In this document: positions 16,330 to 25,468 of the stretch, piece after piece | Position numbering within the stretch: the first letter of the stretch is position 1 | Layout: every line of letters begins with the position of its first letter | Origin: Palleronia pontilimi | GTDB lineage: Bacteria > Pseudomonadota > Alphaproteobacteria > Rhodobacterales > Rhodobacteraceae | Direction of reading: 5' to 3' | Assembly (NCBI RefSeq): GCF_016412875.1 | Contig: NZ_JAEKPD010000022.1 | Span: 1 to 64,000 of the forward strand | Length of the DNA stretch: 64,000 nt | The notes under the pieces: model-generated | What the model was told of the DNA's origin: nothing | Databases searched by the model: none | The model's input: the letters and a program-made list of their open reading frames with translations, nothing else | Program-made: the position numbers and the translations under genes

Positions 16330-16899
16330 ATGTCTGAACAGATGTCCGATCGTTCCGCTGCTCCCTCCCCTGCCCCGCTCTCCGACGACGAGCTGCGCGA
16401 AACCCTTGATCTCATGGCAACGGCCGTGGCCAGCATGTCCGACCGGATCGACGCTCTCACCGCCGTGTCGGACCGGCAGATCAAGGTCTCGACGGAGGCG
16501 CGGATCGCGGCCTTCGCCGCCAAGGACCAGACCGACCCCACGCGCCACGGCGACGCCCTGGCGCAGACCCTCAACGCCGGGCTCGGGCAGGTCGCGACCG
16601 ACATGGCGAAAATCGTCCGCCGTCTGGCCCTCCAGACCGACAAGACGCTTCAGGCGCTGGCCAGAGCGGAGGACGACAGGTCCAGTGCCCTGCGCGAGGT
16701 CGTCGAGCGGGAACGGAAGGCGGAACGCCTGAAGCGCCGCCTGCCCTGGATTGGTCTGGGTGCGCTCGTCCTGGCTCTGGCGCTGACGGTCACGCTGCCG
16801 CGTTTCCTGGCCAGCAACGCGTCCACCTGCGCTCTGCTTGGGGGCACCTGGACCACGACCACCACCGGCATCGATGCCTGCGTGTTCTACGGCGAGTGA
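16330..16899 (+). CDS. Coiled-coil membrane protein downstream of traG
   Basis: 189 residues. A Pro/Ala-rich start is followed by a long helical coiled-coil region (about 20-135) ending in the strongly basic EVVERERKAERLKRRLPWIG. One transmembrane segment follows (LGALVLALALTVTLPRFLA), then a short exterior tail with two Cys (STCALLGGTW and DACVFYGE) that could form a disulfide. No named family is recognised. The gene starts 21 bases after the coupling protein stop in the same direction and has an AGGAGG ribosome site, so it is very likely the last gene of the traC-traG operon with an accessory role in transfer. Confidence 0.72.
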   Translation: MSEQMSDRSAAPSPAPLSDDELRETLDLMATAVASMSDRIDALTAVSDRQIKVSTEARIAAFAAKDQTDPTRHGDALAQTLNAGLGQVATDMAKIVRRLALQTDKTLQALARAEDDRSSALREVVERERKAERLKRRLPWIGLGALVLALALTVTLPRFLASNASTCALLGGTWTTTTTGIDACVFYGE

Positions 16900-17354
16900 G
16901 GCGCTGCTCCTGATCTGCTCGCAGGCACTGTTCTCGGCATCTTGGCCGCCGCGGGCGGCCAGGAGGCTCTGCCTCCTCTGCCCCTAACGGGGCATTCACC
17001 TCCGGGATATTTATGGAACAAAGATGCCGTGGTAGGATGGTACCCGCGGTACAGGCGGGGACGCGGAGATGTCTCTGCTGAACCGCCTGGACAGCTTACG
17101 TGGCGTCCCACAGCCCCATCTCGATCAAAAGGTCTGCGTCCCTTCCGGCCGCGATGAGTGCCTTCTGCGCCCCAGTGAACTTCGGTAACTTCATGTGGCC
17201 CCGCTCCACTTCCAGCCGGGAAGACGTAGCCGAAAACTCCAGTTTCACAGTCCAGTGACCAAGGGGCAGAGCACGTCAGGCGGGCGACGGTGGCACATGT
17301 CGCGGCGATCCACGGGGTGAGCCAGCACCGAGCGTGCCAGGTCCCTGGCCGTGG
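16900..17354. other. Intergenic stretch after the transfer operon, debris only
   Basis: No complete gene. Around 17105-17195 the minus strand encodes MKLPKFTGAQKALI, which resembles the start of an IS3-family orfA but soon diverges and stops. This is probably transposon debris that belongs with the orfB remnant just downstream. Confidence 0.4.
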
Positions 17355-17800
17355 ATAGGACAAGCGTATGCAATCGGAGCCTACGCCCGAACGGCGTCGC
17401 TTCGGGTATCGGCGCATCCCCATCATGCGCGAACGACAGGGGATCGTACCGAACCTCCAAGAAGCGGAGGCGGCCTTACGGCGAGGAGACACTGCTGCTG
17501 CGCCGCAGGGGGGGGCGGGAGCGCGCCCTCGGGACACGGCGACCGATGCGGGTGCCGGATGCTCCGAACGAGCGCTCAAGCCTCGATTTTTGTCAGCGAC
17601 ATGCTCATCGACGGGCGACGGATCCGGAGTCTGGCCGTGGGGGATGACTACAGCCGCGAGTGCATGGCGCGGATTGCAGATACGTCTGCTATCCGGCCGC
17701 GGCGCCGCCCGAGAACGCAAGGCGCCGTGATCGCAGCGCGCCGACGACCGGCGATGGTGGGCTCGGACGACGGCACGGAACCGCCCTCGATGGCGATTCC
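17355..17800 (+). pseudogene. IS3-family orfB remnant with several frameshifts
   Basis: Three frames together give a recognisable IS3 OrfB middle part: RRRFGYRRIPIMRERQGIVPN, then RRRGGRERALGTRRPMRVPD with APNERSSLDF, then MLIDGRRIRSLAVGDDYSRE and later RRPAMVGSDDGTE. The last two pieces carry the first two catalytic Asp positions, the second altered (SDDGTE instead of SDNGTE). The C-terminal QQNA/VES part and orfA are missing. It is a dead insertion sequence at the right edge of the transfer module. Confidence 0.75.
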
Positions 17801-18008
17801 GTCACCGTGTCGGCGCTCCCATGTCGAGCGGCTGGCATCACCTCACGCCAGGCGATTCTGTGACCGGGCACGCGGGTACCACGCCGGTGGATGAAAAGAG
17901 CGGAACGACCAGCGGTCGAGAAAAGTGGGTGCCCAAGGACGGGGCGCGCAGAGTGCGCATGTGGACCCAGCGCCCGACTTTATCCGCAAGCGCGCAGATC
18001 TTTACGGA

Positions 18009-18191
18009 TTACGACGCACTCAACAGCTTTCGATCCCGCGGTTTCGATTCTCTTGCGGGTGTTTGGCGGTGCTGCTCTTCGAACATTTCCGCCAATAATT
18101 CTTCCAGGGCATCGGCAGTGGCGTCAAACCCCATCATTCTTGCCTGCGATGCCGCTGAAAGCGTCCGCGCGATGATATCATTGGTGATCAT
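18009..18191 (-). CDS. Small hypothetical protein, 60 aa
   Basis: The product is a short helical protein (IARTLSAASQARMMGFDATA, then DALEELLAEMFEEQHRQ) with a basic tail. The start ATG at 18191 is preceded by an AT-rich region but no strong ribosome site. It shares orientation and style with the ORF at 18313-18594 and may form a small operon with it. No family is recognised. The amphipathic helix pattern makes chance unlikely, but expression is unproven. Confidence 0.45.
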   Translation of the reverse strand: MITNDIIARTLSAASQARMMGFDATADALEELLAEMFEEQHRQTPARESKPRDRKLLSAS

Positions 18192-18312
18192 TTTTATACT
18201 TTCGCTCTAAAGTTAATCGTAAAACAAATCGCTAATCTTTATGAACAAAAGGTTAACAGATCGAGCGCGAGCCGATTTCCGCCGATCGGCCTGCGCTCGA
18301 GAGGCGTCCGAC

Positions 18313-18594
18313 TTAATTCAGCAAGACTCCTTCCCTGCTGAAGACGATGGATTTGATATTGCTTGTGCGCTTGCTGTCCTGCGGGGTCTGGGTTTCATCT
18401 CGATCCCTGTAGCGGGTGGACTCGTAAGGGAGCGTGATGCCATCCATAACCTTGAGACGGTGCATATCCGCTAACGCGGCCTGCCTCGCCCCGTCGATCT
18501 TGTGCTTGAGATTCTCCAAGCCTGCGAACTGCGCGTAACGATAGAGATCGTCAAGATTGTCGAACAGTTCGCCAAGCCACTTATATTTTTCCAT
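18313..18594 (-). CDS. Small hypothetical protein, 93 aa
   Basis: The product starts MEKYKWLGELFDNLDDLYRY and continues with AGLENLKHKIDGARQAALAD, a helical soluble domain. The C-terminal third is polar and probably disordered. There is no signal peptide, membrane segment or known motif. The surrounding DNA is AT-richer than the coding block. It lies upstream of the 60-residue ORF on the same strand, and both precede the capsule-related block in the opposite direction. The function is unknown. Confidence 0.5.
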   Translation of the reverse strand: MEKYKWLGELFDNLDDLYRYAQFAGLENLKHKIDGARQAALADMHRLKVMDGITLPYESTRYRDRDETQTPQDSKRTSNIKSIVFSREGVLLN

Positions 18595-19034
18595 TCCATT
18601 ACCCTTGATTATACCTTAGCAGCACGCATAGGTTGCAGTGAGTACACCCTAACTTTGCTGTAATGGTTAAAAGTGGGTTAACGCTTCACGTTGGTTCCGC
18701 GCGCCTCGGCTGTTTTTTTCAGATGTTGCCGCATTGTGTCGAATTACCTTGCGTCAATTCGTCCCGTCGAGATCTCTAAGCTGGTGAGATAGTACACAGC
18801 ATAGCTGTGTGCGGCATGGCCATGTGGAAGGATACGAATTTATAATCGGCAGGCGCAATATAGACTTTCCGACCGGTGTTACGGCCAAATTACTGGTCCT
18901 CCATTGTCATCCGATTCTCCCCGGCCAGGTGTTCGCGAAACAAATGGATCACGCTTCCCCGATGGGGCCGACAGACGATTCTGCCGATGGTGCTTCATTT
19001 CCATTTCTTCGCGTGGCGATCTCAGGAGACATCC
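18595..19034. other. Intergenic stretch, probable divergent promoter region
   Basis: About 440 bases between the small minus-strand ORF and the plus-strand phosphotransferase gene. It is AT-richer than average near 18600-18760 (for example ggttaaaagtgggttaacgc). The promoter for 19035 and the minus-strand promoter for the small ORFs must lie here, but no operator was identified. ORFs inside look like chance. Confidence 0.45.
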
Positions 19035-20036
19035 ATGTTTCGAAAAGCTTTTTCACGCGCGCACGCCGACCCCGCCCCGAACGCCGATTTTGCCGCGTAT
19101 CAAGTTTTGCGGCTTGCGAAGGCGCATCTGCCGGGGCGTGCAACAGGCGACACCCTACGACTTGAGAAAATCCCTTCCAATCCCGACAAGCCATGGTCCA
19201 GCACGGTTTTTCGAATTGTTGGAGCCACGGGATGCGTCGCGTTTTGCAAATGCGCCCACGGTGCCGACGCAAGACATCGCATGGCCCACGAAGTGACCGC
19301 GGCCGGGCGCGCCGCCGAGCGATTGACGCATCATCCGGGCTGTGTCGCGCCGCGCATCCTGCATCACGACAAACGTCGCGCCATGATGCTGATGACGCCG
19401 TTGCAGGGGGCAACTCTAGGGGCTCGACTTCGCGAGGTCGGTGCGGATCGCGTGCGCCGCGCCGACTTTCTGGAACGGACGGGCCGGATCCTTGCCGCGT
19501 ATCACGGCACACTTGCCCTGCCAGCGCCTCTAGCCTCAGCGGTGCAGCTCGAACGGTTGCGATCCCCGGCCCGTAGCGCGTCCGCATCCCCCGCCTTCGC
19601 CGCAATTTGCAACCGGCTCGACGCACTGAAAGACGTGCTGCTTGCGCCCAGTCATATCCGTGGGCATTTCCACGGCGATATGAACTGTGCCAACATTCTT
19701 GTGGGCCGGGACGGCGAGGTTGGGCTTGTCGATTTCGAGCGCGCCGGGACCGGGGTCCTCTATCCCGAGATCGCGACGCTCCTGATCCGGGTCCTTTGTG
19801 TTGCGCCGGAGACAGGAACGCCGAAAGGCGCAGGCATGATCCCCGACGACGATCTCGCCGCATTCGAGACCGGCTACGGGCTGATCCGGGGCCCGGGCTT
19901 CGATGCGGCCTGCCTGCTGTCGCTGGCCCGGATGTTCGTCAGGTCGAAGCTGCTGGAAACAGGCGCACAGCTGACGTCCCATCAGGCTCGCAGACGTCAT
20001 AGGCTGATCGATATCGCCGCGCGTGTCACGGAGTGA
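19035..20036 (+). CDS. APH-fold phosphotransferase
   Basis: 333 residues from ATG 19035, which has an aggag ribosome site. The kinase-like fold of the aminoglycoside-phosphotransferase family is shown by the catalytic loop HGDMNCANILVGRDGEVGL and the metal-binding VDFERAG (about 213-236). The N-lobe is less conserved. In polysaccharide loci such kinases often act on sugars, lipids or choline rather than drugs, and I see no reason to call this a resistance gene. It lies 133 bases upstream of the UDP-glucose dehydrogenase gene in the same direction, so it may be cotranscribed and phosphorylate a polysaccharide precursor or lipid. The substrate is unknown. Confidence 0.75.
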   Translation: MFRKAFSRAHADPAPNADFAAYQVLRLAKAHLPGRATGDTLRLEKIPSNPDKPWSSTVFRIVGATGCVAFCKCAHGADARHRMAHEVTAAGRAAERLTHHPGCVAPRILHHDKRRAMMLMTPLQGATLGARLREVGADRVRRADFLERTGRILAAYHGTLALPAPLASAVQLERLRSPARSASASPAFAAICNRLDALKDVLLAPSHIRGHFHGDMNCANILVGRDGEVGLVDFERAGTGVLYPEIATLLIRVLCVAPETGTPKGAGMIPDDDLAAFETGYGLIRGPGFDAACLLSLARMFVRSKLLETGAQLTSHQARRRHRLIDIAARVTE

Positions 20037-20169
20037 TCGACAGGCGTCCCGCATCGCCCGATCGTCGTCCCCTGCCCCCACCGTGGCTAGGCAGGACCGG
20101 TCCGGACCGTTATAGACGCGCGCGGGCCGTCCCCGTTGCGGCATGTCGCGCAGTCAAAGGATGCATCCA

Positions 20170-21336
20170 ATGAAAATCGCCGTCGCCGGACTCGGCTACG
20201 TGGGGCTGTCGAACGCGGTGCTGCTGGCCCAAAACCACCCCGTCACCGCCGTCGACATATCGCAAGCGCGGGTGGATCAGGTGAACGCCCGCCAATGCCC
20301 CATCGTCGATGCCGAAATGGAGCGTTTCTTGGCGGAGGAGTCACTGAGTCTGACCGCCACCACCGATGCCCCGGCCGCTTATGCCGACGCGAAATTCGTG
20401 ATCGTCGCCACGCCGACCAATTACGATACGCTCACCAATTCCTTCGACACCTCGTCGGTCGAGGCGGTGATAGCCGCCGTCGGGGCCGTCAACCGCAGCG
20501 CCACCGTTATGGTCAAATCCACCGTGCCCGTGGGCTTCGTCAACCGCATCCGCACCGAGATGGGCACGGACCAGGTGATTTTTTCCCCCGAATTCCTGCG
20601 CGAAGGCCGCGCGCTGCACGACAACCTGCATCCCTCGCGTATCATCGTGGGCGAACGCTCGGACCGGGCGCGCGCCTTCGCCGACCTGCTGGTCGAAGGC
20701 GCCATCCGCAAGGACGCGCCGGTGCTGTTCACCGACCCGGACGAGGCGGAGGCGATCAAGCTCTTCGCCAATACCTACCTCGCCATGCGCGTGGCTTTCT
20801 TCAACGAACTCGACAGCTACGCCATGGCGGGCGGCATGGACACGCGCCAGATCATCGATGGCATCGGGCTCGACCCGCGCATCGGCGATCACTACAACAA
20901 CCCCTCCTTCGGCTATGGCGGCTATTGCCTGCCGAAGGACACCAAGCAGCTTCTGGCGAACTATTCGGAGGTGCCGCAGAACCTGATCCGCGCCATCGTC
21001 GACGCCAACCGTACGAGGAAAGACTTCCTGTCGGACCGCATCATCGCCCGCCAGCCCCGCATCGTGGGCGTTCACCGGCTGGTGATGAAGGCGGGATCGG
21101 ACAATTTCCGCCAAAGCTCGATCCAGGGGATCATGAAGCGCATCAAGGCCAAGGGGATCGAGGTCATCGTTTACGAACCGGTCCTGGATGACGAGACCTT
21201 CTTCGGCAGCCGGGTGGTCCGCGACCTTGATGCCTTCAAGGCCGAGGCGGATCTGATCGTCGCCAACCGTCTGACCGACGATATCGCGGACGTCGCGGGC
21301 AAGGTCTTCACCCGCGACCTGTCGGGGCTGGACTAG
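20170..21336 (+). CDS. ugd: UDP-glucose 6-dehydrogenase
   Basis: 388 residues from ATG 20170 (the alternative ATG 20161 adds three residues). The enzyme oxidises UDP-glucose to UDP-glucuronate with 2 NAD+. Seen are the Rossmann start [20 protein letters not shown], the VATPTNYD loop, [38 protein letters not shown] and the catalytic-Cys motif [14 protein letters not shown]. Length and motifs are typical of the 388-residue Ugd class. With the epimerase at 23995-25035 it would supply UDP-galacturonate for the polysaccharide made by the downstream locus. Confidence 0.93.
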   Translation: MKIAVAGLGYVGLSNAVLLAQNHPVTAVDISQARVDQVNARQCPIVDAEMERFLAEESLSLTATTDAPAAYADAKFVIVATPTNYDTLTNSFDTSSVEAVIAAVGAVNRSATVMVKSTVPVGFVNRIRTEMGTDQVIFSPEFLREGRALHDNLHPSRIIVGERSDRARAFADLLVEGAIRKDAPVLFTDPDEAEAIKLFANTYLAMRVAFFNELDSYAMAGGMDTRQIIDGIGLDPRIGDHYNNPSFGYGGYCLPKDTKQLLANYSEVPQNLIRAIVDANRTRKDFLSDRIIARQPRIVGVHRLVMKAGSDNFRQSSIQGIMKRIKAKGIEVIVYEPVLDDETFFGSRVVRDLDAFKAEADLIVANRLTDDIADVAGKVFTRDLSGLD

Positions 21337-21387
21337 GGTCCAGCCCGCCGATACCGCGCGTCGGGGCCGACGATCCGACCCCCGGTG

Positions 21388-23292
21388 TCAGACGATGTCG
21401 ATGGCCTGCTCCAGCCCGCTGGTGGAGCCGACGCCCGCCAGCTCGAACGCAGCAGAGCCGAAATCGAAGACCACATTGCCCGCCTCGTTGATCGCGGCGA
21501 ATTCCGATACGGTCTCGCTTGCGCTCAGGGTGCCGGACCACAGCGCATCATCGAGCTGCAGCCTGTCTTCCGACGCGTCGAAGGTGCTGAAGATGTCGAC
21601 GCCGTCGCCCGCACCGAAGACGAACGTGTCGGCGCCCTCCGCCCCGAACAGGCGGTCGTTGCCCGCTCCGCCTTCCAAGATGTCGTCACCGGCGCCCCCG
21701 AACAGGCGGTCGGCGCCATCCCCGCCGATCAGCGTGTCGGCACCATCGCCACCGCCCATCGTGTCGTTGCCGCCGCCACCCGCCAAACGGTCGGCGCCGT
21801 CGCCGCCACCACCCCAGATCTTGTCGTCACCGTCGCCGCCGAAGACCACGTCGTTGCCGGCCGCACCGCCGACCGTGTCGTTGTCATCGCCGCCGAACAG
21901 CGTGTCGCTGCCGCCGCCACCCAAAACCTTGTCGGACCCCGCGCTGCCGAAGGCCTTGTCCGCACCGCCGCCGCCGAACAGCTGGTCGTTGCCGCCCGCC
22001 CCACCGATCCGGTCGTCGCCGGCACCACCGCCGGCAATGTCGTCGCCGCCGCCGGCATAAAGCCGATCGTCATCCGACCCGCCGAAGATGGTGTCGTCAT
22101 CCGCCCCGCCGAACAGCGTGTCCTCGCCATCCATGCCGCGGATGATGTCCCGCCCGGCGGCGCCGAAGACCAAGTCGTCGCCACCGCCCGTATCGACCTC
22201 GTCATTGCCGTCGCGCGGGCGGATGATGTTGTCGGAATTGTTGCCGATAACGCGATCGTCCCCCGATCCGGCGATCAGGTTCTCGATCACCGTGCCCCTG
22301 GCGATGCCCACATTGCCGACCCCGCCCTCGATATCCGAGAACGAGCCACCCCGCATCGAGATCACGTTGTCGGTGGTCGAGAACCGCAGGTCGATGGTGT
22401 CGATGCCGCCCTGGTCGTAGATGGTGAAAGCCAGATCTTCGTTTTCGGTCAGGAAGCCCGCGGGTGCGGTTCCGCCGGCAAGAACGTCGAAGAGCGTACC
22501 CAGGTAATTCTCCAGATTGGTATTTGCCCCCCAGGTCGTGTTGCCCGCGGTGACCCCGTCCCTGCCGGGCGCGCCGTAGAGTTCCTGGATCGCAACGATA
22601 TCGACCATCATCGGGCTCACCAGCGCGCCGTAGCTGGCATCGACGGTCGGATTATCGGTCTGGTTGAAATAGGACATGACCGACATCTGCCAGCTGTCGT
22701 TGGAAAACAGTTCGTCGCGGCCGTAGACGGCATTGCCCCCATACGGGCCCAGATGACCCACACCCAGCGCGTGGCCGATCTCGTGCAGGTAGACCGAGAA
22801 GGAATAGCTGTCGATCCCGGTGCCGTAGATCCGGAGCCAGTCCGAAGTCACGTTGACCGATGAGGCTGAATTGACCCCGTCGCCATCGACCGCGTTGGCG
22901 CGCGCGAAGGCGCCGCTGCGGTTGTCGTCGAAGGTGATATCGGCCGATCCGCCGACTTCGCGGAAGGACAGGTCGGCGACCATTTCCCACGCTTCCAGCG
23001 CCCAGCGGGCCAGCTGCCGTCCCGCCACCGTCAGCCCGCTCAGGTCCACTGTGATGTCACCATCGGCAAAGGCGAAGCGGGAGAAGTTCTGGCTCTCCCA
23101 GTAGCCGTCGGTCAGGTATTCCGCCATCTCGTCGACGGTGCCGACACCCCGTGGGGCGTCGCTGATCGGCCCCGATGTGGTGCCCAAAACCGAGGCGTCT
23201 TCCAGACGCGCGGCCAGCGGTGTGGGCGGAACATCGCTGCCCAAGGCGCAGCTGGACGCGATCGGGGCACTCTGGGAACACACGGTGCACAT
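21388..23292 (-). CDS. Serralysin-like secreted metalloprotease with RTX repeats
   Basis: 634 residues from ATG 23292. The N-terminal protease domain (about 45-260) has the metzincin zinc site HEIGHALGVGH (170-180) and the Met-turn MSYF (206-209), as in serralysins. Residues about 335-570 contain many Ca-binding nonapeptides (GGxGxDxLx types such as GGADDDTIFGG and GGAGNDRLFG), followed by the typical C-terminal domain (ADTFVFGAGDGVDIFSTFD). There is no N-terminal signal peptide, and the C-terminal signal type points to type I secretion; no type I transporter is in the window. It lies between ugd and the epimerase on the opposite strand to ugd. It may cut surface proteins or adhesins in biofilms. 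Confidence 0.88.
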   Translation of the reverse strand: MCTVCSQSAPIASSCALGSDVPPTPLAARLEDASVLGTTSGPISDAPRGVGTVDEMAEYLTDGYWESQNFSRFAFADGDITVDLSGLTVAGRQLARWALEAWEMVADLSFREVGGSADITFDDNRSGAFARANAVDGDGVNSASSVNVTSDWLRIYGTGIDSYSFSVYLHEIGHALGVGHLGPYGGNAVYGRDELFSNDSWQMSVMSYFNQTDNPTVDASYGALVSPMMVDIVAIQELYGAPGRDGVTAGNTTWGANTNLENYLGTLFDVLAGGTAPAGFLTENEDLAFTIYDQGGIDTIDLRFSTTDNVISMRGGSFSDIEGGVGNVGIARGTVIENLIAGSGDDRVIGNNSDNIIRPRDGNDEVDTGGGDDLVFGAAGRDIIRGMDGEDTLFGGADDDTIFGGSDDDRLYAGGGDDIAGGGAGDDRIGGAGGNDQLFGGGGADKAFGSAGSDKVLGGGGSDTLFGGDDNDTVGGAAGNDVVFGGDGDDKIWGGGGDGADRLAGGGGNDTMGGGDGADTLIGGDGADRLFGGAGDDILEGGAGNDRLFGAEGADTFVFGAGDGVDIFSTFDASEDRLQLDDALWSGTLSASETVSEFAAINEAGNVVFDFGSAAFELAGVGSTSGLEQAIDIV

Positions 23293-23362
23293 GGGCGGAC
23301 TCCGGTAGCAAGGAACAAGGGGGTGAGGGCGCGGGGCGTTATGGGCGCAAAATCGGCGAGGA

Positions 23363-23815
23363 TTATGGTTCGGGTGGGTCGAAAGCTGGGCGCGCACGCG
23401 CTTTCGGGCGCAAGGGGTCGGGCAGATCGGCCAGTAGGCGCCGTACGAGCGGGCCGGGCGCCGCGCCGGGCCGCAGCGGCGCCGACGGGCCCGGCCGGAG
23501 CGCGTCTGCGCCGTGGCGCCAGTCGAGTCGGACCCGCGCGTCGGCGATGCGCAGCGCCAGGGCCAGATCGCCGGGCCGGGTCGGCGCGCGGGAGAGATCG
23601 TCCATCACCCGCTGCACCGCACCGGGCGCGATGGCGCGCAGCGCATCCTTCAACGCGCGGCAGGCGCCGGGCAGGCGCGCTTCGGCGGCGGCGCAGTCCA
23701 GGGCCACGACCGGGCGGGCCTGCTGGGCGGGCGCGGCCCCCTGGGCGGCCGGGCAGCCACCCGCTGCAAGGGCCGCGCCAAGGAGGGTGACGCGCGGGAC
23801 GGTCAGGAACTGCAT
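23363..23815 (-). CDS. Small exported protein or lipoprotein, unknown
   Basis: 150 residues from ATG 23815. The first 25 residues (MQFLTVPRVTLLGAALAAGG, then C) form an export signal ending in Cys, which may be a lipobox although AGGC is not ideal. The mature part is Ala/Arg/Pro-rich and soluble, with three further Cys. No family is recognised. It sits upstream of the serralysin gene on the same strand, 70 bases away, so it may be cotranscribed. Protease inhibitors are often found next to serralysins, but nothing in this sequence shows that role. Confidence 0.5.
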   Translation of the reverse strand: MQFLTVPRVTLLGAALAAGGCPAAQGAAPAQQARPVVALDCAAAEARLPGACRALKDALRAIAPGAVQRVMDDLSRAPTRPGDLALALRIADARVRLDWRHGADALRPGPSAPLRPGAAPGPLVRRLLADLPDPLRPKARARPAFDPPEP

Positions 23816-23994
23816 GGCGGTTGGATTCGGGCCAATGGGACACCCCAATCTAGGGAGCGCGAGGTTAACATCGCGCTACCCGACACCGCCCGCGGTGTGA
23901 ATTCCCGCCCGCCCCCATGGGCGGGTTGCCGCCCCGCACGCCCCTGCCCGATGGCGGGTCTTTGCCGCAGGGCGCGGGGCTGCGGCGTTTCGCC

Positions 23995-25035
23995 TCAAAC
24001 GCCGTAATAGTCCCTGTACCACGCCACGAAGGACGCCACGCCCGCGCGGATATCGGTGGCCGGGGCGTATCCCGTCAGCCGCTCGAGCAGCGCCGTGTCG
24101 GCCCAGGTGGCGGGCACATCGCCGGGCTGCATCTCCATCAGGTTGCGCTCCGCCGTCCGTCCCAGCGCCGCTTCGATTGCGTCGATGAAATCGCCCAAGG
24201 GGACCGGCGCGCCGTTGCCGATATTGACCACTCGGAAGGGTGCCACAGGCGACAGGCTGTCGCCCGGAACGGGCGCCCCGGAAACCCCGCCCTCGGGCAC
24301 CGCGCCGTCCGCGGGGCGTTCGGGCACCGCGTCGATCAGCAGCCGGATGCCGTGGACCAGGTCGTCCACATGGGTGAAGTCGCGGCGCATGTTGCCGTGG
24401 TTGTAGACGTCGATGGGACGTCCTTTCAGCATCGCGTCGACGAACTTGAACAGCGCCATGTCGGGCCGCCCCCAAGGCCCGTAGACGGTGAAGAAGCGGA
24501 ACATGGTGACCGGTAGGCCGTAGAGATGGGCGTAGGAATGCGCCATGCTCTCGGTCGCCTTCTTGGTGGCGGCGTAGAACGACATCTGGTGATCGGCACG
24601 GTCGGTCTCGACATAGGGCATGGCGGTGTTGGCGCCGTAGGCCGAGCTGGTCGAGGCCAGCAGCATGTGGGCGGGCGGATGCGCCCGCGCGGCTTCCAAC
24701 AGCTCGAAGGTGCCCGCGATATTGCTCTCCAGATAGGACCGCGGATTGTCGATCGAGTATCGCACCCCCGCCTGCGCGGCCAGGTGCACCACCACGTCCG
24801 GGCGTTCCTTGGCCATCAGGTCCATCAGCAGTCCGGGCGTCTCGACCCGGTCGTTGACCGTGCGAAAGCCCGGGCTTTGCAACAGCATCCCCTGCCGCCG
24901 CTCCTTCAGGCGCACGTCGTAGTAATCGGTCATCGCGTCCAGCCCAATGACGCGGAACCCGTCCTTCAGCAGCCGCCGACACAGATGCATCCCGATAAAT
25001 CCAGCCGATCCGGTCACAAGTGCCGTGCGGGTCAT
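23995..25035 (-). CDS. UDP-glucuronate 4-epimerase-like SDR protein
   Basis: 346 residues. Extended short-chain dehydrogenase fold: the NAD site TGSAGFIGMHL near the start, the catalytic STSSAYG and YAATKK motifs (YxxxK), and FRFFTVYGPWGRPDMALFKF, which is characteristic of UDP-glucuronate epimerases. It would convert UDP-glucuronate made by Ugd to UDP-galacturonate. An unusual Gly/Pro-rich insert (PADGAVPEGGVSGAPVPGDS, about 243-262) lies between the substrate-loop helix and the next strand. This is longer than in most relatives, although the frame is intact. Confidence 0.88.
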   Translation of the reverse strand: MTRTALVTGSAGFIGMHLCRRLLKDGFRVIGLDAMTDYYDVRLKERRQGMLLQSPGFRTVNDRVETPGLLMDLMAKERPDVVVHLAAQAGVRYSIDNPRSYLESNIAGTFELLEAARAHPPAHMLLASTSSAYGANTAMPYVETDRADHQMSFYAATKKATESMAHSYAHLYGLPVTMFRFFTVYGPWGRPDMALFKFVDAMLKGRPIDVYNHGNMRRDFTHVDDLVHGIRLLIDAVPERPADGAVPEGGVSGAPVPGDSLSPVAPFRVVNIGNGAPVPLGDFIDAIEAALGRTAERNLMEMQPGDVPATWADTALLERLTGYAPATDIRAGVASFVAWYRDYYGV

Positions 25036-25468
25036 ATGGTGGGGTCCTTTCCCTGTTCACAGCGCCCTATCGCGCGGACTTGCGACGGAATCGAGACAGC
25101 AACTGCATGCACGTGGCGGAGCCCGGACGTATCCAAAGGCGTCGCAATCCTCGGCAAAGCGCCGTCTGACCAGGCGTTGTAGGGTCTGGTCCGCCAAGAT
25201 CTCCTGCCCCACTCACGGATGACGCACGCTGATCACGGCTGTCCCGGTGATTTCTCAGGACAACCCTGGTCACGGACCGGTCGCGGAACCAACTGGATTC
25301 TGTTGCCGCCGGTTTTCGGCGGCTGAATGTAGATAAAACGGTAGCGCGAGGAAATCCTGCTTTGCTGGATAGTGCGACACTGCCGTGCTCCCGGTGTCGG
25401 CTCCGCGCGATCGATAGCGTGTAGGAGAGGCGCGGCTTCCATGAAGACCCCGACCGGTTCGGTCGACA
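25036..25468. other. Intergenic stretch between epimerase and repA, no gene seen
   Basis: About 430 bases. ORFs crossing it have no start signals or known motifs. A GC-rich hairpin-like sequence (gccgccggttttcggcggc, about 25303-25321) reads as a stem with a TTTT loop and could terminate transcription from repA or from the other side. Nothing else was identified. Confidence 0.45.
25303..25321. terminator. Candidate hairpin terminator near the repA 3' side
   Basis: GCCGCC and GGCGGC are separated by GGTTTTC, giving a stable stem. A U tract is not obvious on either strand, so this is a weak candidate only. Confidence 0.3.

Noticed and set aside
16920-17030. GC-rich inverted words after the traG operon as a terminator
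   Set aside because: The ccgcgggcggcc words and gggatatttatgg element are common in Rhodobacterales intergenic DNA, but no clear stem plus U tract could be placed.
17105-17195. orfA start on the minus strand (MKLPKFTGAQKALI)
   Set aside because: It resembles IS3 OrfA for about 14 residues only and then stops. Too short to annotate as a gene.
21385-22863. 492-residue plus-strand ORF opposite the serralysin gene
   Set aside because: The periodic Val/Ala pattern is the mirror of the RTX repeats, not a protein family.
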